From assembly GCF_027451485.1 (NCBI RefSeq), contig NZ_DAIDJE010000132.1:1-64000 (forward strand): 64,000 nucleotides of DNA. Direction: 5' to 3'. Both the position numbers and the translations under genes were made by a program. This document shows positions 15,162-23,592 of the stretch, in pieces. The notes under the pieces are model-generated. The model saw nothing but the letters and a program-made list of their open reading frames with translations. It made no database searches and had not been told where the DNA came from. Source of the stretch: Bradyrhizobium sp. GTDB lineage: Bacteria > Pseudomonadota > Alphaproteobacteria > Rhizobiales > Xanthobacteraceae. Position 1 is the stretch's first letter. Each line of letters begins with the position of its first letter.

Positions 15162-16694
15162 ATGATGCACGAACACGGGAAGTCAGCCCCCGCTATAGTA
15201 GCTGTGAAGCCGACGAACAGGGCCGGGCGACCGGTTACGGAGCCGGTGGAGCCAAGGGCGGGGACCAAGGGGAATGCGGACCAGCAAAACGCGCGCCGGG
15301 CACAGGACCGGGAAAGCGCGTCAAATGCGCTGGACCGCATACGACGAGTCGCAAGGGAAAGGAAGAAGGAACAGTTCACCTCGCTCTTCCACCACATCAG
15401 TGTCGAGCTGCTCGAAGAGGCGTTCTATGAACTTGAGAAGAACGCCGCACCCGGTGCGGACGGGTTGACGTGGCAAGAGTACGAGACAGACCTCGAGTGC
15501 AATCTCGAGGACTTATACGCTCGACTCCATCGGGGAGCATATCGGGCACTGCCGTCACGGCGTGTATACATACCGAAGCCGGATGGGCGGCAGCGCCCCC
15601 TCGCGGTCGCCGCTCTAGAGGACAAAGTCGTCCAACGAACAGCGCTCGCAGTGCTGAACGCGATCTACGAGGAAGATTTCCTCGGGTTCTCGTATGGGTT
15701 CCGGCCAGGGCGCGGCACGCATGACGCGCTGGATGCGCTCATCGTCGGAATCAGCACCACAAAGGTGAACTGGATATTCGACGCCGACATCCGAAGCTTT
15801 TTCGATTCGGTCAGCTGGGAATGGCTGGTCCGTTTCATTGAGCATCGGATCAGGGACTCGCGGATGATCCGCCTGATTCAGAAATGGCTCAAGGCGGGTG
15901 TCCTCGAAGAGGGAGTCGTGACTGTCAGTGATAGGGGGACTGGACAAGGTTCGGTGATCTCACCGCTCCTCGCCAACATCTACCTACACTACACCATCGA
16001 TCTTTGGGCCGAACGCTGGCGACGGCGCGAGGCCACAGGCGACATGATCATAGTGCGATATGCCGATGACCTAGTCGTGGGCTTTGAGCATGAAAGTGAC
16101 GCCCGCCGCTTCTGGGACGCAATGCGCGAGCGGTTGCAGGAGTTTTCACTGTCGCTGCATCCGGACAAGACCCGACTGATTGAGTTTGGCCGCCATGCGG
16201 CGATCAAGCGAAAGCAGCGTGGACTTGGCAAACCGGAGACCTTCAACTTCTTGGGCTTTACTCTGATCTGCGGCAAAACACGCCGAGGATCCTTCCAGAT
16301 TCATCGGAAGACCCGACGTGATCGCATGAAGGCGAAACTCAAAGAGGTCAAAGGAGAATTGCGACGGCGTATGCACAGGCCAATCCCCGAACAGGGGAAG
16401 TGGCTCAAGCAAGTCATCACGGGCTTCTTTACCTACCATGCAGTGCCGACAAACTTTCGAGCCCTGCTAAGATTCCGCGCTCATACCAAGGATCTTTGGC
16501 TGCGAACGCTACGTCGACGCAGCCAGAAGGATCAAACGAACTGGGAGCGGATTACAAAGCTCGCCGATGACTTCCTCCCACAACCTCGGATTCTTCACCC
16601 CTGGCCCAATCGGCGATTTGCCGTCACCCACCCGAGGTGGGCGCCGTATGCGGGAAAGCCGCACGTACGGTGTTATGCGGGGGGCGCCCAGTAA
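15162..16694 (+). CDS. ltrA: Group II intron reverse transcriptase / maturase
   Basis: Up to 510 aa from ATG 15162; ATG 15165 is an alternative. The RT domain carries FYELEKNAAPGADGLTW, IPKPDGRQRPL, FSYGFRPGRGTHDAL, the polymerase core DADIRSFFDSV and YADDLVVGF, and LHPDKTRL, all intact. The maturase (X) domain follows (KQVITGFFTYHAVPTNFRALLRF). No HNH endonuclease domain is seen, so mobility would rely on nicked or single-stranded targets. The frame stays open through the domain V RNA (HPRWAPYAGKPHVRCYAGGA is its translation) and stops 13 nt before the intron end. It would promote splicing and retrohoming of its own intron. Confidence 0.88.
   Translation: MMHEHGKSAPAIVAVKPTNRAGRPVTEPVEPRAGTKGNADQQNARRAQDRESASNALDRIRRVARERKKEQFTSLFHHISVELLEEAFYELEKNAAPGADGLTWQEYETDLECNLEDLYARLHRGAYRALPSRRVYIPKPDGRQRPLAVAALEDKVVQRTALAVLNAIYEEDFLGFSYGFRPGRGTHDALDALIVGISTTKVNWIFDADIRSFFDSVSWEWLVRFIEHRIRDSRMIRLIQKWLKAGVLEEGVVTVSDRGTGQGSVISPLLANIYLHYTIDLWAERWRRREATGDMIIVRYADDLVVGFEHESDARRFWDAMRERLQEFSLSLHPDKTRLIEFGRHAAIKRKQRGLGKPETFNFLGFTLICGKTRRGSFQIHRKTRRDRMKAKLKEVKGELRRRMHRPIPEQGKWLKQVITGFFTYHAVPTNFRALLRFRAHTKDLWLRTLRRRSQKDQTNWERITKLADDFLPQPRILHPWPNRRFAVTHPRWAPYAGKPHVRCYAGGAQ
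16641..16673 (+). ncRNA. Group II intron domain V
   Basis: A 33-nt hairpin beginning GCGCCGTATGCGGGAAAGCC and closing with GCACGTACGGTGT. It matches the bacterial domain V form: lower stem, GAAA tetraloop and GCACGTACGG return strand. The catalytic triad position near the 5' base reads CGC where AGC or CGC is usual. It lies 34 nt before the intron 3' end, leaving room for a short domain VI. Confidence 0.85.
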
Positions 16695-16707
16695 TGAGCG
16701 TCCCTAC

Positions 16708-17125
16708 CGCAATCGTCGTGTTTACGCCGAAGTGGCGCAAGAAGATGCTGTTCGGGAAAATAAAGCGGCATCTAGGCCAGGTGTTTCACGATCTGGCGCG
16801 CCGCAAGGAATGCCGGATCGAGGAGGGGCATCTGATGCCCGATCACGTCCATATGTTGATCTCGATCCCTCCCAAATACTCGGTGGCACAGATCATCGGA
16901 TATATGAAAGGGAAGAGTTCGATCTGGATCGCGCAGAATGTCGAACGCAAGATGCGAAATTTTCTCGGCCACAAATTCTGGGCGCGAGGATATTTTGTCA
17001 CGACTGTTGGGCGGGATGAGGAGGTGATCCGAGCCTACATCAGAAACCAAGAACTGGCCGACCAGGAATTGGATCAGCTTGAGCTGAAGATCGCAGCCAC
17101 CCCAAAATCCAGACAATCATCCTAA
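16708..17125 (+). CDS. tnpA: tnpA exon 2 (IS200/IS605 Y1 transposase, main part)
   Basis: Continues exon 1 in frame; the joined protein is 157 aa, normal for TnpA. It holds the HUH motif HVH in LMPDHVHMLISIPPKY and the catalytic Tyr in IRAYIRNQE, plus KGKSSIWIA and FWARGYFVTTVGRDEEVI, which are strongly conserved in this subfamily. The enzyme cuts and rejoins single-stranded DNA at the element ends, probably on replication forks. Without splicing no functional TnpA start is available downstream, so activity depends on the intron. Confidence 0.85.
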
Positions 17126-17135
17126 CATCCCTTAA

Positions 17136-17152
17136 AACCGCCTTTGGCGGTT
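17136..17152 (+). repeat. Hairpin after tnpA
   Basis: Arms AACCGCC and GGCGGTT around a TTT loop, eleven bases past the tnpA stop. It may be part of the right-end structure or a terminator. Confidence 0.6.
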
Positions 17153-17160
17153 CCCAATCA

Positions 17161-17183
17161 AACCTCCAGCTCTGCTGGAGGTT
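17161..17183 (+). repeat. Right-end hairpin of the IS200/IS605-type element
   Basis: Perfect 10-bp stem AACCTCCAGC / GCTGGAGGTT with a TCT loop. Its place at the far end of the element fits the right-end recognition hairpin of TnpA. Confidence 0.65.
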
Positions 17184-17189
17184 ATTGGC

Positions 17190-17328
17190 TTGTGTGCTTT
17201 CTACCTTGCGCACGAGGCTGCGGGTGCGCCTTGCACCCGGCATTCCCTGCGCCCTCTGGCTTTGAGGGACACAAGCAGCTCAAAGCTCGGGCGAAGTTCG
17301 TCGCGAGAAAGCGGGAGTGTGTCTAAGG
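17190..17328. repeat. Right part of the interrupted intergenic repeat
   Basis: TACCTTGCGCACGAGGCTGC, then CACCCGGCATTCCCTGCGCC and an A/G-rich tail ending AAGCGGGAGTGTGTC, resembles the right half of the same Bradyrhizobiaceae repeat whose left half lies at 14380-14636. About 100 bp separate it from the glgC start. Confidence 0.45.
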
Positions 17329-17427
17329 GCGATTTTCCACCTTGCCGATTGGTCCCCGCCATTCCAGCCGCGCAAGTGGAACCACGCGTCGCTGCCCGGA
17401 GTTGTGAGCGGGGAGGTAGAGGCCAAC

Positions 17428-18690
17428 ATGCGCGAAGACGCAAACGAACCCCTGGCTCGGCACGCCCTTGCCTTCGTTCTTGCAGGCGGCCGGGGCAGCC
17501 GGCTTTTGGAGTTGACCGACCGGCGTGCGAAGCCCGCCGTCTATTTCGGCGGCAAGTCGCGGATCATCGACTTTGCGCTTTCGAACGCGCTGAATTCCGG
17601 CATCCGCCGCATCGCTGTGGCCACGCAATACAAGGCTCATAGTCTCATTCGCCATCTGCAGATGGGCTGGAATTTCTTCCGCCCCGAGCGGAATGAGAGT
17701 TTCGACATCTTGCCCGCCAGCCAGCGCGTCTCCGAAACGATGTGGTATGTCGGGACGGCCGACGCGGTCTACCAGAACATCGACATCATCGAGAGCCATG
17801 CAAGCCGCTTCATCGTCCTGCTCGCCGGCGACCACATCTACAAGATGGATTACGAGATCATGCTGAAACAGCATGTTTCGACCGGCGCAGACGTCACGGT
17901 CGGCTGTCTGGAAATGCCGCGCGCGGAGTCGAGCGCATTCGGAATCATTCATGTCGACGACAACGACGTCATCCTGTCGTTTCTCGAGAAGCCCGCCGAT
18001 CCACCTGCCATGCCCGGCAAACCCGACAAGTCGCTCGCCAGCATGGGCATTTATGTCTTCAATACGGAATTTCTTTTCGACCAGTTGAGGCGCGATGCGG
18101 CTGATCCGAATTCAGCCCACGATTTCGGCAGGGACATCATTCCTTATATCGTGAAGCACGGCCGCGCGGTGGCCCATCAGTTCAGCCGGTCCTGTGTTCG
18201 AGCGGGCACCGATCAGCCCAGCTATTGGCGCGACGCCGGGACGGTGGATGCCTATTGGTCTGCCAATATCGACTTGACGGCCGTGGTGCCGGAACTTGAT
18301 CTGTATGACCGGTCCTGGCCGATCTGGTCCTACGCCGAGATCACGCCGCCGGCAAAATTCGTGCACGACGAGGACGGAAGGCGCGGCGAAGCTTTCAGTT
18401 CTCTCGTGGCCGGTGGCTGCATCGTATCGGGTGCCTCGTTGCGCCGTTCGCTTCTCTTTTCCGGCGTGCACCTGCATTCGCATGCGCAAGTCGAAGGGGC
18501 GGTTATCATGCCGGATGTTGACGTCGGGCGGTATTCGAGATTACGAAACGTGGTGATTGATCGCGGCGTGCGGATTCCCGACGGGCTTGTCGTCGGCGAA
18601 GACCCCGATTTCGATGCGCGTCGTTTCCGAACCACGTCGCAGGGAATTTCTCTGATCACGCAGCCGATGATCGACAGGCTCAATGCATGA
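17428..18690 (+). CDS. glgC: Glucose-1-phosphate adenylyltransferase
   Basis: 420 aa from ATG 17428, preceded by GGGAGG. The nucleotide-binding signature GGRGSRL is at residues 20-26, followed by the usual KPAVYFGG and [23 protein letters not shown], and the C-terminal left-handed beta-helix region ([17 protein letters not shown]) are in place. It makes ADP-glucose from ATP and glucose-1-phosphate, the committed step of bacterial glycogen synthesis, under allosteric control. The stop overlaps the glgA start by four bases. The nested mobile element ends about 240 bp upstream and could have altered its promoter. Confidence 0.95.
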   Translation: MREDANEPLARHALAFVLAGGRGSRLLELTDRRAKPAVYFGGKSRIIDFALSNALNSGIRRIAVATQYKAHSLIRHLQMGWNFFRPERNESFDILPASQRVSETMWYVGTADAVYQNIDIIESHASRFIVLLAGDHIYKMDYEIMLKQHVSTGADVTVGCLEMPRAESSAFGIIHVDDNDVILSFLEKPADPPAMPGKPDKSLASMGIYVFNTEFLFDQLRRDAADPNSAHDFGRDIIPYIVKHGRAVAHQFSRSCVRAGTDQPSYWRDAGTVDAYWSANIDLTAVVPELDLYDRSWPIWSYAEITPPAKFVHDEDGRRGEAFSSLVAGGCIVSGASLRRSLLFSGVHLHSHAQVEGAVIMPDVDVGRYSRLRNVVIDRGVRIPDGLVVGEDPDFDARRFRTTSQGISLITQPMIDRLNA

Positions 18691-20135
18691 AGCCGATGCG
18701 CGTCCTTTCGGTCGTCTCGGAAATCTATCCCATCATCAAGACCGGAGGACTCGCCGATGTAGCCGGCGCATTGCCCGTCGCCCTCAAGGCGGCAGGCGTC
18801 GATATCCGGAGCCTCGTACCCGGCTATCCGGCGGTGATGGCCGCCCTCGAACGCGCCGAGTGTCTGCATGAAACGCCGGCCTTTGGTGGTGCGTCTCGTC
18901 TCCTGGCGGGATCGGCGGGAACGCTCGATCTGTTCGTGCTGGACGCGCCGCACCTCTTTGCACGGCCGGGCAATCCTTATTTGTCCCCGGAAGGCGTGGA
19001 TTGGCCGGATAACGGTTTGCGGTTTGCAGCGCTCGCGCGAATGGCTTGGCACATCGGGATTGGTGGGGTGTCATCCTTCGAGCCTGACATCATCCATGCG
19101 CACGACTGGCAAGCCGCTCTGACGCCCGCTTATCTTCACTATGGTGGTCAGCGGCGGCCCAAAACTGTGCTGACGGTGCACAATCTGGCCTATCAGGGCA
19201 TCTTTCCCCGGCAGATCATCGAAGAGATAGGTTTGCCGGCGGAATCCTTCACTATCGATGGGGTCGAATATTACGGGGATGTCAGCTTTCTGAAAGCTGG
19301 ACTGCAATTTGCGGACGCCATCACGACGGTTTCACCGACTTATGCCAGGGAGATCCAGAGCGATGAGGGCGGGATGGGTCTCGGCGGTCTGCTGCGCGCG
19401 AGATCAGGTGTGCTGCGGGGTATTCTCAACGGCATTGATACGGACGTCTGGAATCCGGCAACGGATCCGAGCATCTCTCAACGGTTCAGCTTGCACACGA
19501 TCGATGATCGGTCGGCGAACAAGATGGCACTGCAACGCCGGTTTGGGTTTGAACCAGACGACAGCGCATTGCTCCTCGGCGTGATCAGCCGCTTAACACC
19601 GCAGAAAGGACTGGACCTTTTGCTGGACTGCATTCCCACGCTGCTGAAGGAGGGAATGCAACTCGTTCTGCTCGGCAGCGGGGAGGCCGACCTGCAGGAT
19701 CGCTTCGAGGCTGCCGCGAAAGCCAATCCGAAGCAGATCGGCGCTACAATCGGATTCGACGAAGCGCTCGCCCATCAGATCCAGGCGGGTGCCGACGCCC
19801 TTGTCGTGCCGTCACGGTTCGAGCCCTGCGGCCTGACCCAGCTTTGCGCCCTTCGGTATGGCGCCGTTCCGATCGTCTCCGCGGTCGGCGGATTGCAGGA
19901 TACCGTCCGTGATGTCGATGAAACAGACCGGGGGCAGGCGACCGGATTCACGTTCAAGCCGGTTACCTCTGCGGAGCTATCGGTTGCTTTGCGCAGAGCG
20001 CGTTCCGTGTTTCAGGACAAAGCAGCGTGGCGATGGCTGCAAACGAACGGCATGTCGACCGATGTTTCGTGGCGGGGGCGCGCCCGACAATACGCCGAAG
20101 TTTACAGTCAAATTGCGGGCGAGGGTGCTGCTTGA
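18687..20135 (+). CDS. glgA: Glycogen synthase (ADP-glucose-dependent)
   Basis: 482 aa, GT5/GT-B fold. The ADP-glucose-binding KTGGL is at residues 18-22; [34 protein letters not shown] and [14 protein letters not shown] are typical of GlgA. It extends alpha-1,4-glucan chains using the ADP-glucose made by GlgC, with which it is translationally coupled (ATGA at 18687-18690). glgB, glgX and glgP are not in the window. It ends four bases from the stop of the convergent Liv transporter gene. Confidence 0.95.
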   Translation: MKPMRVLSVVSEIYPIIKTGGLADVAGALPVALKAAGVDIRSLVPGYPAVMAALERAECLHETPAFGGASRLLAGSAGTLDLFVLDAPHLFARPGNPYLSPEGVDWPDNGLRFAALARMAWHIGIGGVSSFEPDIIHAHDWQAALTPAYLHYGGQRRPKTVLTVHNLAYQGIFPRQIIEEIGLPAESFTIDGVEYYGDVSFLKAGLQFADAITTVSPTYAREIQSDEGGMGLGGLLRARSGVLRGILNGIDTDVWNPATDPSISQRFSLHTIDDRSANKMALQRRFGFEPDDSALLLGVISRLTPQKGLDLLLDCIPTLLKEGMQLVLLGSGEADLQDRFEAAAKANPKQIGATIGFDEALAHQIQAGADALVVPSRFEPCGLTQLCALRYGAVPIVSAVGGLQDTVRDVDETDRGQATGFTFKPVTSAELSVALRRARSVFQDKAAWRWLQTNGMSTDVSWRGRARQYAEVYSQIAGEGAA

Positions 20136-20139
20136 GGAT

Positions 20140-22641
20140 TTATCCGACTCCCAAGAACTTCGTCTGGGTTTCCACGTCATCGCGAAGGGCATGGCTTTCG
20201 CCCGTATAAGCGATCTGCCCGTTGACCATCACGTAGGCGCGGTCGGCGAAGTCAAGAACGAGGTCCACCTTATGCTCGACGAGCAGAATGCTGGTCTTGT
20301 GGCGCAACTGCTCGATGGCCGCCAGCACTTCGGCGACAACCGAGGGCGCAAGACCCTCGAAAGGTTCGTCCAGCAGAATCAGGCGTTGCGGCGCGCAAAG
20401 CGCCCGTGCGATCGCAAGCATCTGCCGCTCGCCGCCGCTGAGGTTTTCGCCCCTGGCATCCCGCCGCATCTTCAGTTTCGGGAACAGTTGATAGATCTCG
20501 TCGATGGGCCAGCCGCCCTCGCGCTGGGCAAGCGTCAGATTCTCGGCCACCGTGAGGTTCGGGAAAATGCGCCGCCCTTCCGGCACGATGGCAATGCCGC
20601 GCCTGTTGACCTGATCCGGCGAGAGCGAGGCGATATCGTGGCCCGCAAAGGTGATATTGCCGCGGCTCGGCTTCAGCAGCCCCATGATGGTCATCAGCGT
20701 CGTGGTCTTTCCGACACCGTTACGGCCGAGCAGAGCGACCACTTCGCCTTCGCGGACTTCCAGATCGACGTTCTGCAGGATGTCGCTGGTATTGTAGCCC
20801 GCGCCAATCCCGCTCAGCGTCAGCAGCGGCGGCCGATCGGCCTGTGCTGCGGCTTTGAGCGCCGGCTGCGAACGGCGTGCGCCGTGGCGACCGAGATAGG
20901 CTTCGAGCACGGCCGGATCGTTGGCGATCCTGGACGGCTCGCCTTCGGCGATGACATGGCCCTGGTGGAACACCGTGATCTGATCGGACAGCGACAGCAC
21001 CCGATCGATATCGTGCTCAATCAGCAGCACCGTGTGGTGGCGGGACAGGTTGCGGATCAGCGTTCCGATGCGTTCGCGGTCTGCATCGCCAAGACCGGCG
21101 AGCGGTTCGTCGAGCAGAAGCAGTTCGGGATTGGTGGCCAGCGCAACAGCGATCTCGAGCAGACGTTGCTCGCCATGGGCGAGATTGGAGCAGCGCTCGC
21201 GGGCGCGATCGACGAGGCCGACGGTGGCCAGCAGCGCCCAGGCTTTCTCGCAAACGTCGGGCAACCGATAGGCGTCACGCCACAACGATGCGCGGTACGG
21301 CGAGCGCGCCTGCGCGGCGATCCGCACCGTCTCGAACACGGTCAGATGCCTGAACACGCTGACGATCTGGAACGATCGCGCCAGGCCGCTGTCGATGCGC
21401 TTGTGGGCGGCCATGTGGGTAATGTCGCGGCCAACAAAGCTGACCGTGCCGCCGTGAAACGGCATCAGGCCGGTGAGAATGTTGAAGAATGTGGTCTTGC
21501 CGGCGCCGTTCGGGCCGATGATGGTGTGCAGCGTGCGCGCCTTTACCGTCAGATCGATCCGGTCCGCCACGACGAGTGAACCGAACCGCTTCGACAGGCC
21601 ACGCACCTCGAGCACCGGCGCAAGGGCCTCGACGGAGGCCACCGATTCGACATCGAGCAGGCTCGTGAACTTGCCGGCGGGCGGAATTTCCTCGTCGGTG
21701 AGCGTCCAGCGATCACCGCGGCCCCTCAGGCGCATCCAGATGCCCGACACGCCTTCCGGCGACAGCAGGATGAAGGCGATTAGGATCAGACCGAACACCA
21801 GCCACCAGTGCTCGGTATAGGAGCTGAGCTTGTCGCTGAGCGTCAGAAAGATCACCGCGCCCCAGCTCGAGCCAAGGAAATGGTGGATACCGCCCAGGAT
21901 CGTCATCATCACGGGATCGCCGGCGTGCTGCCAGTTGAGGTTATCCGCGTAGACGCTCTGGATCATGAAGGTGAGCAGGCTTCCGCCGAGCCCGATGAAG
22001 GTCGCCGACAGCACGAAGGCGATCAGCTTGAAACGCTTGGTGTCGTAGCCGAGGCAACGGACGCGCTGCTCGTTGTCGCGGATGGCCTGCAGGACACGGC
22101 CGAACGGCGAATGGACGATGCGCCATATCGCATACATGCCGCACAACACCATTGCGACGACGAAGTAATGGTAGGCGAGGGGAGAAAGGAGGCTGTTGCG
22201 GGAGATGCCTTGCAGGCCATTCTCGCCGCCGGTCACGTCCGTCCACTTGAACGCGATTTCGTAGAACAGCTGGGTGAAGGCGAGCGTCAGCAGCGAAAAG
22301 TAGATGCCGCGGCGGCGCAGGATGAGCAAGCCGATGATGAGGCCGAGCACGGCAGCGGCTACGGTGCCAACGAGGATCGACAGGTAGATGTTGTCGAAGA
22401 AGTGAACCATCGACAGGCCGGCCGCGTAGCTCGCGGCGCCGAAGAAGGCGGATGCGCCGAAGGAGACGAGCCCGGTGTAGCCGAGCAGCAGATTGAAGCC
22501 GAGCCCGTAGAGCGCATAGATCGCGATCTCGGTGGCGAGACTGGCAGAAGAGCCGATTAGCGGCAGAACGAGGGGCAGCACGGCGAAAACGACGCCGGCC
22601 ACCAGGATCGGATGCAGCAGGACCTTGGAGGCGGACTTCAT
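20140..22641 (-). CDS. Fused LivM-LivG-LivF branched-chain-amino-acid-type ABC transporter protein
   Basis: 833 aa combining three normally separate subunits. Residues 1-305: LivM permease with about eight membrane helices and the EAA-like stretch AIRDNEQRVRCLGYDTKRFK. Residues about 343-585: LivG ATPase with Walker A GPNGAGKT (376-383), LAHGEQRLLEIA and LLLLDEP (507-513). Residues about 605-833: LivF ATPase with Walker A GRNGVGKT (639-646), NLSGGERQMLAIARAL and a second DEP Walker B. Short linkers join them without stop codons or frameshifts. With LivH (overlapping four bases upstream) it would form a complete importer. The substrate is unknown; a uronide- or organic-acid-related compound is possible from context. 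Confidence 0.88.
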   Translation of the reverse strand: MKSASKVLLHPILVAGVVFAVLPLVLPLIGSSASLATEIAIYALYGLGFNLLLGYTGLVSFGASAFFGAASYAAGLSMVHFFDNIYLSILVGTVAAAVLGLIIGLLILRRRGIYFSLLTLAFTQLFYEIAFKWTDVTGGENGLQGISRNSLLSPLAYHYFVVAMVLCGMYAIWRIVHSPFGRVLQAIRDNEQRVRCLGYDTKRFKLIAFVLSATFIGLGGSLLTFMIQSVYADNLNWQHAGDPVMMTILGGIHHFLGSSWGAVIFLTLSDKLSSYTEHWWLVFGLILIAFILLSPEGVSGIWMRLRGRGDRWTLTDEEIPPAGKFTSLLDVESVASVEALAPVLEVRGLSKRFGSLVVADRIDLTVKARTLHTIIGPNGAGKTTFFNILTGLMPFHGGTVSFVGRDITHMAAHKRIDSGLARSFQIVSVFRHLTVFETVRIAAQARSPYRASLWRDAYRLPDVCEKAWALLATVGLVDRARERCSNLAHGEQRLLEIAVALATNPELLLLDEPLAGLGDADRERIGTLIRNLSRHHTVLLIEHDIDRVLSLSDQITVFHQGHVIAEGEPSRIANDPAVLEAYLGRHGARRSQPALKAAAQADRPPLLTLSGIGAGYNTSDILQNVDLEVREGEVVALLGRNGVGKTTTLMTIMGLLKPSRGNITFAGHDIASLSPDQVNRRGIAIVPEGRRIFPNLTVAENLTLAQREGGWPIDEIYQLFPKLKMRRDARGENLSGGERQMLAIARALCAPQRLILLDEPFEGLAPSVVAEVLAAIEQLRHKTSILLVEHKVDLVLDFADRAYVMVNGQIAYTGESHALRDDVETQTKFLGVG

Positions 22642-23507
22642 TCGAACCGCTCCCAGCTTTCGCCGAGCAGGCCGCGCGGTCGGACGAGAAGGATCAGGAT
22701 CATCAGCGCGTACATCACCGCAGTGGATGCCGCCGGCCAGAACTGGATCGACAGCGCAACCGAAATGCCGACGAGAAGGCCACTGATGACGGCGCCGCCG
22801 AAGCTGCCGAGACCGCCGATGGTAACGACGACGAATGCCGGCATGATCGCGGATTCCGACATCGACGGCACCACGCTCCAGAGCGGCGCGGCGAGCACAC
22901 CGGCAATGCCGGCGACCGCCGTTCCTAACCCGAAGACGGCGGTAAACACCCGCTTGAGATTAATGCCGAGCATGCTGACCATCTCAGGGTCGCGGCTGCC
23001 GGCGCGAATGATGCGGCCATAGCGCGTGCCGTGCAGGAACAGCCAAAGCGCAAGCAGGATCAGCACCGTCACGACGAGCACGAAGAGGCGATATTTCGTT
23101 ACCAGCACCGGTCCCCAGATGATGAAGCCGGACAGCCAGGCCGGTGCGTTGAAGGGATGGCCGGTTGCGCCCCAGATCGTGCGAATGAGTTCTTCGACGA
23201 ACAGCGCGATGCCGAAGGTCATAAACAGACCAAGCAGCGGCTCCTTGCCATAGAGCGGCCGCATCAGGGTCATCTCGATCAGGATGCCGACGATGCCGAC
23301 CCCGACCGGCGCGAGAAAGATGGACCAGGGGCCGAGACTGTCGTGCAGCGTCAGTGCGAAATAGGCGCCGAGCGCGAAGTAGACGCCGTGGGCGAAATTG
23401 ACGATGCCGAGCATTCCGAAAATGATGGAAAGTCCGATGGCGATCAGGACGTAGAGAAAGCCCAGGACAAGGCCGTTGACGACCTGCGAGATGATCAGCT
23501 CGGTCAT
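22638..23507 (-). CDS. LivH-type ABC transporter permease
   Basis: 289 aa, about eight membrane helices, starting with the family's QVVNGLVLGFLYVLIAIGLSIIFGMLGIVNFAHG. AGSRDPEMVSMLGINLKRVF is the cytoplasmic coupling loop. It pairs with the LivM part of the fused protein. Its stop overlaps the fused gene start (ATGA at 22638-22641) and it follows the binding-protein gene by 85 bp in the same direction. Confidence 0.88.
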   Translation of the reverse strand: MTELIISQVVNGLVLGFLYVLIAIGLSIIFGMLGIVNFAHGVYFALGAYFALTLHDSLGPWSIFLAPVGVGIVGILIEMTLMRPLYGKEPLLGLFMTFGIALFVEELIRTIWGATGHPFNAPAWLSGFIIWGPVLVTKYRLFVLVVTVLILLALWLFLHGTRYGRIIRAGSRDPEMVSMLGINLKRVFTAVFGLGTAVAGIAGVLAAPLWSVVPSMSESAIMPAFVVVTIGGLGSFGGAVISGLLVGISVALSIQFWPAASTAVMYALMILILLVRPRGLLGESWERFE

Positions 23508-23592
23508 GTGGGTTGATACCGCTGCAAGAATGAGGACGAGCGCGGCGGCGTTTGACAGCCTCGCTCGTCAGAATGGAGAAAAACCGGCGGGC

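Larger units (their letters stand above)
14806..16707 (+). mobile_element. Group II intron inserted in tnpA, 1,902 nt
   Basis: Starts with GTGCGCC at 14806 (group II 5' consensus GUGYG) and ends ..CCCTAC at 16707 (AY 3' consensus). Removing it joins CA|C into His and gives K-Y-H-A-I-V-V-F-T-P-K-W, the expected TnpA sequence, so both boundaries are set by reading frame. Exon bases 14800-14805 (GTATCA, IBS1) can pair with TGGTAT at 14990-14995 in the 5' domain, a fitting EBS1. The intron encodes a reverse transcriptase-maturase and has a standard domain V. It lies in the same orientation as tnpA, so splicing can restore transposase. Confidence 0.85.
14641..17190 (+). mobile_element. IS200/IS605-type insertion sequence carrying a group II intron
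   Basis: A Y1-transposase element with terminal hairpins: left at 14651-14670, right at 17136-17152 and 17161-17183. Its only own gene is tnpA, split into 14750-14805 and 16708-17125 by the intron. No tnpB is present. Ends are approximate because this class makes no target duplications or inverted terminal repeats. Excluding the intron the element is about 640 bp, normal for a tnpA-only member. Confidence 0.8.

Noticed and set aside
19858..21579. 573-codon plus-strand open frame
   Set aside because: Antisense to the Liv fusion, whose ABC motifs are unmistakable; its Asp/Arg/Gln-rich translation is typical of antisense shadow.
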